Part shown: one piece after another, positions 51,301-59,483 of the stretch
Numbering within the stretch: the stretch's first letter is position 1
Layout of the letters: every line of letters starts with the position of its first letter
Assembly: GCF_006715975.1 (NCBI RefSeq)
Contig: NZ_VFOF01000001.1
Location: forward strand, 320,001-384,000
Direction of reading: 5' to 3'
DNA length: 64,000 bases
DNA from: Zymomonas mobilis
Lineage (GTDB): Bacteria > Pseudomonadota > Alphaproteobacteria > Sphingomonadales > Sphingomonadaceae
Notes under the pieces: generated by a model
What the model was told of the DNA's origin: nothing
The model's database searches: none
The model's input: the letters and a program-made list of their open reading frames with translations, nothing else
Program-made: the position numbers and the translations under genes

Positions 51301-54300
51301 TATAGCCTGACTTTGCCAGAGGCGGTTGCCTCGGAAACGAAATTGACGGCTTCGGCGACAGATTCCGCAGGGAATGTGGGTAGCAGTGCGGTGTTGGATA
51401 TCGTTCCCGAGATTGCGGCTACGTCATTGGCTCTACATCAGGCTTCTATTACGGCTATTACGACCGACACGATACCGACAAGTGCGGTATCGACGAACCA
51501 GAATAATGATTTTGTTACCCGCGATGATACATTGGTCGTATCCGGTAATTCCAATCTTGAGGGCGCATCAGATTCGGCGGCTGAGATGCCGGCGTTAATG
51601 ATGTCTCTGGCGGTATCTGACGATACCAGCTCGAGTTCCGGCGATGTGTTACAGATTTCATCTGATGGTCAGAATTGGACGACGTTAACACCGAATAGTA
51701 ACGGTGCATGGTCATGGGATGAGGGTAAAACGCATGATAGCAACTTTACCTATTCCCTGCGGACACTTGATAGTGCGGGCAATGTTCTTTCCACCGCGTC
51801 CAAATATGTAACCGTTGATCTGGTCGCACCGCCTATTTTAACCATGCCTGCTTGGAGTGATGCCGGTATTACCGTCACAAAAGACGGCAATACGACGGTG
51901 GCTTTGATTGATGATACCAATCATGACGGTGTGTATGAGCAGGGCATCGATAAAGTTTTGGCAACGGATAGTAATAACGGCACTACTGCCCATTTATCGG
52001 CTACTCTGACAGCTGGTCAGCATTATAATCTTGGCCTCGTGCAATATAATGCTGCCGGAAATTATTCGCGACTGTCCCAAACGGTTTCCTATACGGAACC
52101 CACAACATCGGCTTTGAACACGGCTTTCCAAGCCGTCGTTGCACCGCCACAAGAAGCGCGTGATACCGCCGGTATGGCAACGGCGTTTGACAGTTCAGGA
52201 AATCTGATTGTCTTGCAACGTTCCACCCTTGTGACCCAGACGGGTTCCACCAATTATGCTTTGGCGGACACGACGCAGCTACCGTATCTGGTGCGCTATA
52301 CTGGACAGAGTTCTGCTGATCGTAGCACGATCAATTCATCGACCATTGCCGATTACAATCGTGATGGGTTCGCGGATGTTTTAGCTTCTGATTATATTGA
52401 TGCTGCGACAACGGGGGTTGCGGTTTGGACTGGATCACAATCTGGATATAGTTTGACCCGATCAACCAGCAGTAACAATTCGGCTGGTGGGGTTATGGCC
52501 TATGATAAAGATGGGGACGGTTATACCGATTTTGTCGTTGGGAATTGGGGCCCGACCGATGGCAGTACCAATGGTAGCTTTATTAAAAATACCAATGGTG
52601 TTTTATCGCAAGATGGCGCGAATGGTTTGGCGGGGCTGACGAATTTCAAATTTGAACGGGAGGTATCCGGCGTTGATTTGAATGGGGATGGCAATGTCGA
52701 TATTGCCGCCCATACTATTTCCAATAGCGATTCAACCAATCAATATGCCTTGGCGCTGATCCAAAATGAGAGCGGCACGTTAGCTTTGACGCAGAGTCTT
52801 GATAACGTCTTCAATAGTCGCGGCACGCCAACGGGAACAAGCGGACAATCAGCGTTACCGAGCGTTTGGGGCGCACAATCTTTGGTTTGGGCGGATTTTG
52901 CCAATAATGGTCAAATGGATCTGTATTTGAGCCAAGGTGGTAATACCCCGACCGGTAGTAGTGACGACGATAGCCGCATCTATATGAACAATGACGGGGT
53001 GTTAAGCAGCACGCCGACGATTATTGCCGATGATAATCTGCATGGGGCGGCGGCGACGGCCATTGACTGGAACCATGATGGTAAAATGGATGTTGTCGAA
53101 ATCCGTTCAACGATCAATCAGGATTATAATAATATCCCGATTGTTTTGTTAACCAATAACGGTGTCGATGGCAGTGGCACCCTTAACCCCTTTACCGCGA
53201 CGACGTTGAATACTGTCCTGAAAGCCAATATCACTGGTATTTCCGCCGTCGATGTGAATTGGGATGGCGCGGTTGATTTGCTTTATTCCACCACATCGGG
53301 CAGCGATACCCAAGCGGATGGTATAGGGCAGCCGACCCAAGCCAATATCTATTCCGTCATGAACACCAATGCGGTGGCCGATGGCACCAGCTTGCATTTG
53401 AAGATTTTGGATCAGAACGGCATAAACAGTTATTTCGGCAATACGGTTCAGCTTTTCGATTCAAGCGGGAAATTGGTTTCAACCCAAATTATTAATCCGC
53501 AAGAAGGTATGTGGGACAATGATTCCACCGCCATTGTGAATTTTTATAATTTGGATCCCAACGAGCATTATTCAGCCGCTCTTGTACGGGCAAGCGGTGG
53601 TCATTCCGATGATATTGGTGGCCAATCAAGCTATGGTGATAATTCGGAAGTTGCAGCCATGGCGCTTTTCGTGTCTGACAGCCAGAGCAGCAGTGATAGC
53701 AGTAGTAGCACAGGTATTTCGCCTGCGTTGACTTCGGTTGAAAATGTGGAAAAAAGCTGGAGTGATCTGACCCCCGGTGCTGCCAATCATGCCTATGTTT
53801 TGGCAGGGGAAACGACCGAAACCCATACGAACGGCGGCACCTTTACCGGCACAGGCTATGATGACACCTTCTTTGCGGGCTCCGGTAATAACACCTATAT
53901 TGGCGGTGGCGGCTGGGGTTATGACAGCAGTGGGGCTTATGTCTGGATGTCATCCGGTGGCCATAACGTTGTCGATTATAGCAGTGAACTTAGTTCAATT
54001 ACCGTCAATATGGGGAATGCCTCTGGTATCGGTAATGTGGCTATTTCGACGTCGAGCGATCATGACACTTTGCAGGGTATCCAAGGGATTATCGGCACCG
54101 CCTATGATGATACGTTTACCAGTGATGGTAAGGGTGATTATTTCGAAGGTGGCGGCGGTAACGATATCTTTAATTTGGGTAAAGGTGGTCACGACACCCT
54201 GATGTATAAATTGCTGGATGGCAGCGATAATACCGGGGGTAATGGCAGCGATACGGTGAATGATTTCCATTTGGGGAATACCGTCAACGACCCGAATGCC

Positions 54301-54570
54301 GATATTATCAATATCAAGGATTTGCTGGCCGATTACCAAGGCACGGCGAACATCTATTACGACGTAACCGAAAATAAATTTGTGTTGGATAAGGCCTCTA
54401 GCGGGTTGGATCAGTTTGTCAGCACCAGTGTCCATAATGGCAATACCACTGTTTCTGTCGATCGTGATGGAGCGAATGGCACCCATCAAATGACCGCCTT
54501 GGTTACCCTTGATAATACCCAGACCGATTTAGCGACGCTGATCGGTAACCATCAGATGATTATCGCCTGA
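45340..54570 (+). CDS. Giant type I-secreted repeat adhesin (Bap/Lap-like)
   Basis: I start at ATG 45340 (3076 aa) rather than TTG 45301. Residues 1-120 resemble the N-terminal region of BapA-type adhesins; a Gly/Ala-rich hydrophobic stretch follows at about 126-150. A bacterial Ig-like domain (about 161-247) leads into about 14 Big_12-like repeats (about 248-1690), of which eight, at 46369-48864, are nearly identical at 104 residues each. Three further Ig domains (50671-51410) are followed by six DxDGxxD-type FG-GAP/VCBS blades (52351-53290) and an ASPIC/UnbV-like domain. The C-terminus has a Gly/Asp-rich RTX-like region and ends IGNHQMIIA, a type I secretion signal. Predicted role: surface adhesion, flocculation or biofilm. 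Confidence 0.9.
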   Translation: MTSSLTITKKRGNHKAFSTEENRISLQHPSVVQLNAYRSQVHSLLRQGNTLLVQLNDGRQYQFDNFFVDDDKHLHSDLVLRDEDQKEAWWHAEMPDASHPTLAGSDVGYSQVETIKPLLIYHDSGLLVPLLAGILGAGAAGGAAAALTGGHSHKDNDGTTLSVPSVDSVTTDPTTGEVIVKGTAKPGQEVNVTFPDGSVTKVTADSKTGDYQATSSVPQKEGQIAVTSSDSSSANVSNPVTHDYTDIPPSVGISSDATQTVTGPVTYTFTLSEASKDFTANSVTVTGGTKGELVQDPSNPLVYHMVVTPDAGKGGTISVVVPAGTVHDLSGNTTTTDAVATPVSYDTTPAGNPVATVTSDSDGATVTGPVTYTFTLSEPVSDLTADSVNVSGGSKGALVQDPSNPLVYHMVVTPDAGKGGAVTVTLPAGSLHDLAGNPTSSDATDTVSYDTTPAGNPIVTVTSDSDGATATGPVTYTFTLSEAVSDLTADSVTVSGGTKGELVQDPSNPLVYHMVVTPDAGKGGTVTATLPAGSLHDLAGNPTSSDATDTVSYDTTPAGNPVATVTSDSDGATATGPVTYTFTLSEPVSDLTADSVNVSGGSKGALVQDPSNPLVYHMVVTPDAGKGGAVTVTLPAGSLHDLAGNPTSSDATDTVSYDTTPAGNPIVTVTSDSDGATATGPVTYTFTLLEAVSDLTADSVTVSGGTKGELVQDPSNPLVYHMVVTPDAGKGGTVTATLPAGSLHDLAGNPTSSDATDTVSYDTTPAGNPVATVTSDSDGATATGPVTYTFTLSEPVSDLTADSVNVSGGTKGELVQDPSNPLVYHMVVTPDAGKGGTVTATLPAGSLHDLAGNPTSSDATDTVSYDTTLAGNPVVAVTSDSDGSTATGPVTYTFTLSEPVSDLTADSVNVSGGTKGELVQDPSNPLVYHMVVTPDAGKGGTVTATLPAGSLHDLAGNPTSSDATDTVSYDTTPAGNPVATVTSDSDGATATGPVTYTFTLSEPVSDLTADRVNVSGGTKGELVQDPSNPLVYHMVVTPDAGKGGTVTATLPAGSLHDLAGNPTSSDATDTVSYDTTPAGNPVATVTSDSDGATATGPVTYTFTLSEPVSDLTADSVNVSGGTKGELVQDPSNPLVYHMVVTPEPGKGGTVTATLPAGSLHDLAGNPTSSDATDTVSYDTTPAGNPSVTISSTHDNTTATNDAVTFGFTLSEPVSDFSADSINVTGGTKGSLISFPDNPLFYAIEVTPDANSSGTITATLPAGSLHDLAGNPTLSDTTDSVLYDTIPPALTITSDSDGATATGPVTYTFTLSEPVSDLTADSVTVSGGTKGTLVQDSSNPLVYHMVVTPDGSGSTITATLPAGSLHDLAGNPTSSDASDSVAYSAIPDVAPTVDVTSDSDGKTAIGPVTYTFTLSKPVSDFTADSVTVSGGSKGALTQDSSNPLVYHMVVTPDAGQNGTVTATIPAGSLHDLSGSATSSAATDSVPFDTMPPTITVTSPNGNDTTTEGDVTYVFTLSEPLKNFSADSINVYGGTKGSFVQDSSNPLSYTLTVTPDKNSGGTLIADIPVGSVQDLNGNPTVVDSRCSVNFFMLSDSPVRIISDQDGLTATSDITYSVAFTDQSQTLSANDLTVQNGDLKSLTFIDNSSNPYLSSYYQVVVSPTKDDTGINSLTVNENVINGVGAVTGIVLFDTRQLNLQDYTDTGSSATDYISQDNSFSLSLDKAANGVTPSYQVSTDNGDTWTDTSAVQNNIPDGHYLYRAVTGYHVYSNVIDLTVDTTKPDLISINPTNGQTVSGVAEAGATVNVLSNDGQTVLGTTVADSSNHWSISGLNIADNTPIKATATDVAGNVSSTVTARVDATPPAVTINSSDGATITGTSEAGTVVKVDTNGDGVADYTQTVGADGHWSIKPDTALANGSTVSVTSTDPVGNVSNAATTVVDNVAPVVTLTTADNQTVTGTVDDPTVTSVTIFDSTGNAVGTAAVTNGNYSLTLPEAVASETKLTASATDSAGNVGSSAVLDIVPEIAATSLALHQASITAITTDTIPTSAVSTNQNNDFVTRDDTLVVSGNSNLEGASDSAAEMPALMMSLAVSDDTSSSSGDVLQISSDGQNWTTLTPNSNGAWSWDEGKTHDSNFTYSLRTLDSAGNVLSTASKYVTVDLVAPPILTMPAWSDAGITVTKDGNTTVALIDDTNHDGVYEQGIDKVLATDSNNGTTAHLSATLTAGQHYNLGLVQYNAAGNYSRLSQTVSYTEPTTSALNTAFQAVVAPPQEARDTAGMATAFDSSGNLIVLQRSTLVTQTGSTNYALADTTQLPYLVRYTGQSSADRSTINSSTIADYNRDGFADVLASDYIDAATTGVAVWTGSQSGYSLTRSTSSNNSAGGVMAYDKDGDGYTDFVVGNWGPTDGSTNGSFIKNTNGVLSQDGANGLAGLTNFKFEREVSGVDLNGDGNVDIAAHTISNSDSTNQYALALIQNESGTLALTQSLDNVFNSRGTPTGTSGQSALPSVWGAQSLVWADFANNGQMDLYLSQGGNTPTGSSDDDSRIYMNNDGVLSSTPTIIADDNLHGAAATAIDWNHDGKMDVVEIRSTINQDYNNIPIVLLTNNGVDGSGTLNPFTATTLNTVLKANITGISAVDVNWDGAVDLLYSTTSGSDTQADGIGQPTQANIYSVMNTNAVADGTSLHLKILDQNGINSYFGNTVQLFDSSGKLVSTQIINPQEGMWDNDSTAIVNFYNLDPNEHYSAALVRASGGHSDDIGGQSSYGDNSEVAAMALFVSDSQSSSDSSSSTGISPALTSVENVEKSWSDLTPGAANHAYVLAGETTETHTNGGTFTGTGYDDTFFAGSGNNTYIGGGGWGYDSSGAYVWMSSGGHNVVDYSSELSSITVNMGNASGIGNVAISTSSDHDTLQGIQGIIGTAYDDTFTSDGKGDYFEGGGGNDIFNLGKGGHDTLMYKLLDGSDNTGGNGSDTVNDFHLGNTVNDPNADIINIKDLLADYQGTANIYYDVTENKFVLDKASSGLDQFVSTSVHNGNTTVSVDRDGANGTHQMTALVTLDNTQTDLATLIGNHQMIIA
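46369..48864 (+). repeat. Eight tandem 312-bp repeats inside the adhesin gene
   Basis: Repeat units start at 46369, 46681, 46993, 47305, 47617, 47929, 48241 and 48553, each 312 bp, beginning with the codons for SYDTTPAGNP (SYDTTLAGNP in one). Units differ by few bases. Units 1 and 3, and 2 and 4, are matched pairs, so 46369-46992 and 46993-47616 form a 624-bp duplication. More diverged units continue on either side (46057-46368 and 48865-50400). Confidence 0.95.
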
Positions 54571-54577
54571 TAAAATT

Positions 54578-56047
54578 ATGAAAAAACAGGTTGGGCGGGA
54601 TAATTTATCCCGCCGTATGAGAAAGGTAGCCTTTCTTGTCGCGGGATTTTTTTCGGTTCCGGTCATGGCTTCTGTCGATGATTATGTGCCTAAAATGCCG
54701 GGATTAGATAGCCTGCCCAGTCTAACAGATACTTTGGCCTGTAATGACGAGCCAGCTTATCTTCATGACGAAGTTGCCCGAAATGCTGTCACCGATGGGT
54801 GGTTGACCTTGCATCAGGCCGTCCATCGTGCGTTGGAAGGTCATCCGTCTATTACCGATGCGATCGCGTCTTTGGGGCAGCAGCAAAGCGGGGTAGGGGT
54901 TGCCCGTGCCGGTTACTATCCACAATTCAAAGCAGGCGCGAGCGGTGGCCCTTGGACTTCGGCGCGTGGTTTGGGCCCTTATATATCTGCTTCGGCGTCG
55001 CAGATGCTGTATGATTTTGGGAAGGTTTCGCATCAGGTAATGCAGGCCAGAGCCTTGGCAGCGAGACAGCAAGCTAAAGTTTTGGGCGCTATTGACGACG
55101 TTTCAAAGAATGTCGCGGAAGCCATTGTTAACGTCCATCGTTACCAGCAATTGATGATGGCCGCGACGGATCTGTTTCAGGCGGTGTCTGCGGTAAAAGA
55201 AATGGCGGAATTACGGGCGAAAGCCGGCATTTCGACCCGATCTGACCCCATTCAGGCGGAATCCCGTTTAGATCAAGCGCGGGCGAATTTGATCGAAGCG
55301 CGGTCGATGTTGGAGCAATCAAGGGAGACGTTGCGCACCTTGATGAATGAGACGCGTCCGTTACCTGAAAATACCTGCATTGCGGAACCGCGTGATTTAC
55401 CACCATTCAAACCTGAAGCGCCGGTTGATGCCTCTTTAAATCCTGACCTACTGCCTTCTGCATTGGAGGCTAAGGCCGAAGCTAAGGCAGCAGAAGCGCA
55501 ATTAGGTATTGTTCGAGCAGGACGATTCCCGACGATTTCTATCGACGGTAATTACGGTCGTTCGATGCGCGGGGCTATTTATCCGGCGGCACCAGATCGG
55601 CGGCAGGATTACGGTAGCGTTATTTTAAATGTTTCGACCCAGATGTTTCAGGGAACGGGTATTTTGAGCCAGTTAAAAGCGGCTAATCATGCCGTGGATG
55701 CTGCCCATGCCCGCGAGCAAACGGCTTTATTGGAAGCCCATAATAAATTGCGTTCTATTCATGCCGTGGCGATGGGGTCGTTAAGCCGTTTAGGTATCCT
55801 TCAAAACCGTTTGAGAACCATCATTGAAGCGCGTGATCTTTATCGCGATCAATATCGTCTGGGTTCGCGTTCCCTGATTGACCTGTTGAATAGTGAACAA
55901 GAAATTTATCAGGCACGCAGCGAAAATATCAATGCACGGCATGATTTATGGGTCAGCGAGGCTGATCAAGTCGCGGCATCCGGTCGAGGAAGAGCCGTTT
56001 ACGGCATTGACCACAGCGTTGTTCAGGGATTGGAGATATTGCCATGA
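54578..56047 (+). CDS. TolC-family outer-membrane channel of the adhesin secretion system
   Basis: This 489-aa protein has an N-terminal signal (about residues 14-31, AFLVAGFFSVPVMA) and two outer-membrane efflux (OEP) repeats rich in coiled coil: LTLHQAVHRALEGHPSI, GVARAGYYPQFKAGAS and SRLDQARANLIEARSMLEQS in the first, and LGIVRAGRFPTISIDGNYG with YRLGSRSLIDLLNSEQEIYQ in the second, typical of LapE/TolC. A start at Met14 is also possible. It begins 7 nt after the adhesin stop and overlaps the ABC gene by 4 nt, so it serves the adhesin. Confidence 0.93.
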   Translation: MKKQVGRDNLSRRMRKVAFLVAGFFSVPVMASVDDYVPKMPGLDSLPSLTDTLACNDEPAYLHDEVARNAVTDGWLTLHQAVHRALEGHPSITDAIASLGQQQSGVGVARAGYYPQFKAGASGGPWTSARGLGPYISASASQMLYDFGKVSHQVMQARALAARQQAKVLGAIDDVSKNVAEAIVNVHRYQQLMMAATDLFQAVSAVKEMAELRAKAGISTRSDPIQAESRLDQARANLIEARSMLEQSRETLRTLMNETRPLPENTCIAEPRDLPPFKPEAPVDASLNPDLLPSALEAKAEAKAAEAQLGIVRAGRFPTISIDGNYGRSMRGAIYPAAPDRRQDYGSVILNVSTQMFQGTGILSQLKAANHAVDAAHAREQTALLEAHNKLRSIHAVAMGSLSRLGILQNRLRTIIEARDLYRDQYRLGSRSLIDLLNSEQEIYQARSENINARHDLWVSEADQVAASGRGRAVYGIDHSVVQGLEILP

Positions 56048-58191
56048 GTGAGCCGTCTCAAAAAGAGACCCGCCAATCCGCTATTCTGTGGGAAGCATGG
56101 CTGGAAGCGATGATTGCCATTGCCCGCCATTATAATCTTCCGGTTTCGGTCGAGCATGTTCGTAACATCATGTCATGGGATAATGCCCAATCGGAAGATG
56201 AACGTTTGGCCGTTATGGCGCGTCATTTGGGTTTGGGATTCCGTTTGGAAAGCGGCGAAAAAGCCGAAGGGGCTGTTCGGTCAGGGGTAGCATTACCTTT
56301 TATCGCCCATTGGGATGATGGCCGAATTGGCTGCATTATGGCCAATGATGGTGATGGCCATTTAGCCGTTCGCTTTTCAGGTGAAAGTGATCTGGAAACG
56401 CCGGTTGAAATCGACTGGTTAGCCGATCATGTCGTTGAAATTGCTTATTTGCGGCCTTTGCGATCGATACCGGATGGGCGGGTGGATGACTATATTCAGC
56501 CTTATCGTCCCCATTGGTTTCGCCGTTTGGCCTTGGCTGATTGGCGGCGTTTTGGTGATGTTATTCTCGCCTCGTTGTTTATCAATCTGCTGGCTTTATC
56601 TTCTACCCTGTTTTCGATGCAGATTTATGATCGGGTTGTGCCTGCCCAATCAGAACCGACCCTGTGGGTGTTGTTTCTTGGCGTGATGATGGCGGTCTTT
56701 TTCGGGCTGTTGTTAAAGGTTGCCCGCACCCGATTATTGGATGTTATTGGGAAAAAGGCAGATTTACGGATTTCAGAGCATGTGTTCGGTCATGCCATTC
56801 GTTTGATGTATGATGCCCGTCCAAAGGTTGCCGGTAGCTTTATTGCTCAATTGCGGGAATTGGAACATGTCCGCGAATTGATGACTGCAACCAGCATCGC
56901 CATGATTACCGATTTGCCGTTTTTCTGTTTGTTTTTAGCCATTCTATGGATGGTCGGAGGCAATCTGATCTGGGTGGCGTTGGCCGCCGTGCCTTTGTTA
57001 GTTATCCCCGGTATTTTGGTGCAATATCCTCTCGCCCGATTATCCCAGCAAGGGATGAGGGAGTCTGCGTTGCGGAATGCCTTGCTGATTGAAGCGGTGG
57101 ATGGCTTTGAAGATATCAAATTGATGCGCGCCGAACCCCGTTTTGAACGGCGGTGGAATCATGTCCATTCGGTGGCTGCCTCGATTGCGATGCGTCAGCG
57201 TTTTTATACCGGCTTGATGGTGACCTGGAGTCAGGAAATCCAGACCATTATTTATGCCCTGATTTTATTGGTTGGATGTTTTCAGGTGATGAAGGGCACC
57301 ATGACCACCGGTGCTTTGGTCGGATGTTCTATCCTGACATCTCGTATGATTGCGCCTTTGGCACAGATGGCGGGTTTCTTCCTGCGATTCCAGCAGGCGC
57401 GGGTTGCGCGTGAAGGATTGGATTCTCTGATGAGCCGTCCTGCAGATAGAGCCGATCAAGCGCAATTAGTTCAAGTACCTGCCATCCGTGGGGCATATCA
57501 ATTTGAAAATGTCCGTTTTTTGCATGATCCAGCATCAGGGCGGCCTGATATCGATATTCCCAAATTGGTTATCCGCCCCGGTGAAAAAATCGCGTTATTA
57601 GGGCGAAATGGTGCCGGTAAATCGACCTTGTTGCGGATGTTATCAGGCCTGCATCAGCCTTCGGTCGGACGCATTATGTTGGATGGTCTAGCTTTGCCAA
57701 CGATTGATCCCGCTGATTTGCGGCGTGATATCGGTTTGATGACCCAAGAAGCCAAGATTTTTTATGGTAGTTTGCGGGATAATCTGACCATGGGGGCGCC
57801 ATTAGCCACCGACAGTCAAATCCTTGCTGCTTTGGATATGGTCGGGTTGAGAGCCATTTTAGATCAGCGGGCCGATGGTCTTGATATGCTGTTGAAAGAA
57901 GGGGGTGGCGAGTTGTCACGAGGGCAGCGCCAATCCATTCTTTTTGCGAGATTGATTTTATCAGAACCTTCGGTGGTGTTGCTGGATGAGCCAACCGCTC
58001 ATTTTGACGATGTTTCCGAACATAATCTGATCAACAACATTACCCCTTGGGTGAAAACCCGCACATTGATTGTGGCAACCCATCGCCAGAGCATTTTGCG
58101 TTGGGTGAACCGTATCATTATTCTCGATCAAGGCCATATCGTCATGGACGGCGATCGGGATGCTGTTTTGAAAAGGCTGACCCATGGCTAA
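56044..58191 (+). CDS. Type I secretion ABC exporter (LapB-like)
   Basis: This 715-aa inner-membrane exporter has an N-terminal C39-peptidase-like domain (about 10-140) that lacks the catalytic Cys-His pair, as in HlyB/LapB, so it binds but does not cut substrate. A six-helix membrane domain follows (about 165-440, with YDRVVPAQSEPTLWVLFLGV), then the ATPase with Walker A GRNGAGKST, signature LSRGQRQS (Arg instead of Gly) and Walker B VVLLDEPTAHFD. It overlaps both neighbours (4 nt upstream, 8 nt downstream). Confidence 0.95.
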   Translation: MSEPSQKETRQSAILWEAWLEAMIAIARHYNLPVSVEHVRNIMSWDNAQSEDERLAVMARHLGLGFRLESGEKAEGAVRSGVALPFIAHWDDGRIGCIMANDGDGHLAVRFSGESDLETPVEIDWLADHVVEIAYLRPLRSIPDGRVDDYIQPYRPHWFRRLALADWRRFGDVILASLFINLLALSSTLFSMQIYDRVVPAQSEPTLWVLFLGVMMAVFFGLLLKVARTRLLDVIGKKADLRISEHVFGHAIRLMYDARPKVAGSFIAQLRELEHVRELMTATSIAMITDLPFFCLFLAILWMVGGNLIWVALAAVPLLVIPGILVQYPLARLSQQGMRESALRNALLIEAVDGFEDIKLMRAEPRFERRWNHVHSVAASIAMRQRFYTGLMVTWSQEIQTIIYALILLVGCFQVMKGTMTTGALVGCSILTSRMIAPLAQMAGFFLRFQQARVAREGLDSLMSRPADRADQAQLVQVPAIRGAYQFENVRFLHDPASGRPDIDIPKLVIRPGEKIALLGRNGAGKSTLLRMLSGLHQPSVGRIMLDGLALPTIDPADLRRDIGLMTQEAKIFYGSLRDNLTMGAPLATDSQILAALDMVGLRAILDQRADGLDMLLKEGGGELSRGQRQSILFARLILSEPSVVLLDEPTAHFDDVSEHNLINNITPWVKTRTLIVATHRQSILRWVNRIIILDQGHIVMDGDRDAVLKRLTHG

Positions 58192-59365
58192 CCTTGGATT
58201 TTCTGCCCATAATGTGGTGGATGATCACGACCCTTTGCATCTCCCTGCGCGGATTGTCTGGGTTATCGTCGCGTTATTATTGTGCTTTTTTGCATGGGCG
58301 GCCTTCTTTACCTTGGAAGAGGTTTCGACCGGAACCGGAAAAGTGGTGCCTTCATCACATGAGCAGACAATCCAGTCTTTGGAGGGCGGGATTTTAGTCA
58401 GCCTTAATGTCAAAGAAGGCGATATTGTTCAGGCCGGGCAGATGTTGGCGCAGCTTGATCGCACCCGCACCCAGTCTTCGGTTGAAGAAACGGAAGCAAG
58501 AGCCGTGGCCGCCGAAGCTACAGCTGCGCGTTTGCGGGCTGAAGTGAATAACACGCCGCTGGTTTTCCCCGATAGCGTCAAAGCCTATCCGGCTTTGGTC
58601 CGGTCGGAAACAGCGCTCTATCATTCCCGTCGCAATAGTTTGTCGATGGGGTTGAGCGATCTGCATCAGCAATTGGCTTTGATTAAAAACGAATTGACGA
58701 TGACCGAGCCATTGGTGGCAAGAGGGGCGGCTAGTGACGTTGAAGTGCTGCGCCTGAAAAGACAGGTGAGCGAAATTGATACCCGCGCCGACGATATGCA
58801 AAACCAATATATGGTGAAGGCTAGAGAAGATCTTGAAAAGGCGGAAGCCGAGGCCAAAGCCCAGCAATCAGTAACGCGGGGGCGTTCGGATATGCTGGAT
58901 CGTTTGACCTTTACTTCGCCAGTAAGAGGCATCGTTAAAGATATCGAGGTCACGACTAAGGGGGGCGTTATTCCGCCGAATGGTCGATTGATGACGATTG
59001 TGCCTTTGGATGAGCAGCTTTTGGTGGAAGCGCGGATATCGCCACGGGATATTGCCTTTATCCATCCCGGACAGCGGGCGACTGTTAAGCTGACCGCTTA
59101 TGATTATGCGATTTATGGTGGATTGCCTGCCAAGGTAACGGTGATCTCTCCCGATACGGTGCAAGATGATGTCCGGAAGGATAGCTATTATTATCGGGTA
59201 TGGGTGCGCACGGATTCCGACCATCTGACCAATAAAAGTGGTCATAATTTTCCGATTGTTCCGGGGATGGTCGCAACAATCGATATTCATACCGGATCAA
59301 AAACAGTGCTTCAGTATTTAATTAAGCCGCTTAATCGGGCACGGGAAGCGTTGAGGGAAAGATAA
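58184..59365 (+). CDS. HlyD-family membrane fusion protein (LapC-like)
   Basis: This 393-aa adaptor joins the ABC exporter to the TolC-like channel. One membrane helix (about residues 25-45) follows a short cytoplasmic tail; then a lipoyl-like half (GILVSLNVKEGDIVQAGQML), a long periplasmic coiled coil (about 95-230) and the second lipoyl half with the HlyD C-terminal domain (TSPVRGIVKDI, HPGQRATVKLTAYDYAIYGG, GMVATIDIHTGSKTVLQYLI). These are the family's hallmarks. It closes the four-gene secretion operon. Confidence 0.95.
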   Translation: MANLGFSAHNVVDDHDPLHLPARIVWVIVALLLCFFAWAAFFTLEEVSTGTGKVVPSSHEQTIQSLEGGILVSLNVKEGDIVQAGQMLAQLDRTRTQSSVEETEARAVAAEATAARLRAEVNNTPLVFPDSVKAYPALVRSETALYHSRRNSLSMGLSDLHQQLALIKNELTMTEPLVARGAASDVEVLRLKRQVSEIDTRADDMQNQYMVKAREDLEKAEAEAKAQQSVTRGRSDMLDRLTFTSPVRGIVKDIEVTTKGGVIPPNGRLMTIVPLDEQLLVEARISPRDIAFIHPGQRATVKLTAYDYAIYGGLPAKVTVISPDTVQDDVRKDSYYYRVWVRTDSDHLTNKSGHNFPIVPGMVATIDIHTGSKTVLQYLIKPLNRAREALRER

Positions 59366-59483
59366 GTTCCAATCATTATTTTGATCAATAAATAAAAAGA
59401 TAATTTTCAATTTCAACAGAACTTAAAGTCACGCCTAAGAGTATTGGTTGATACATTAGGTTTTGAAATAAAAGGTCGATATA

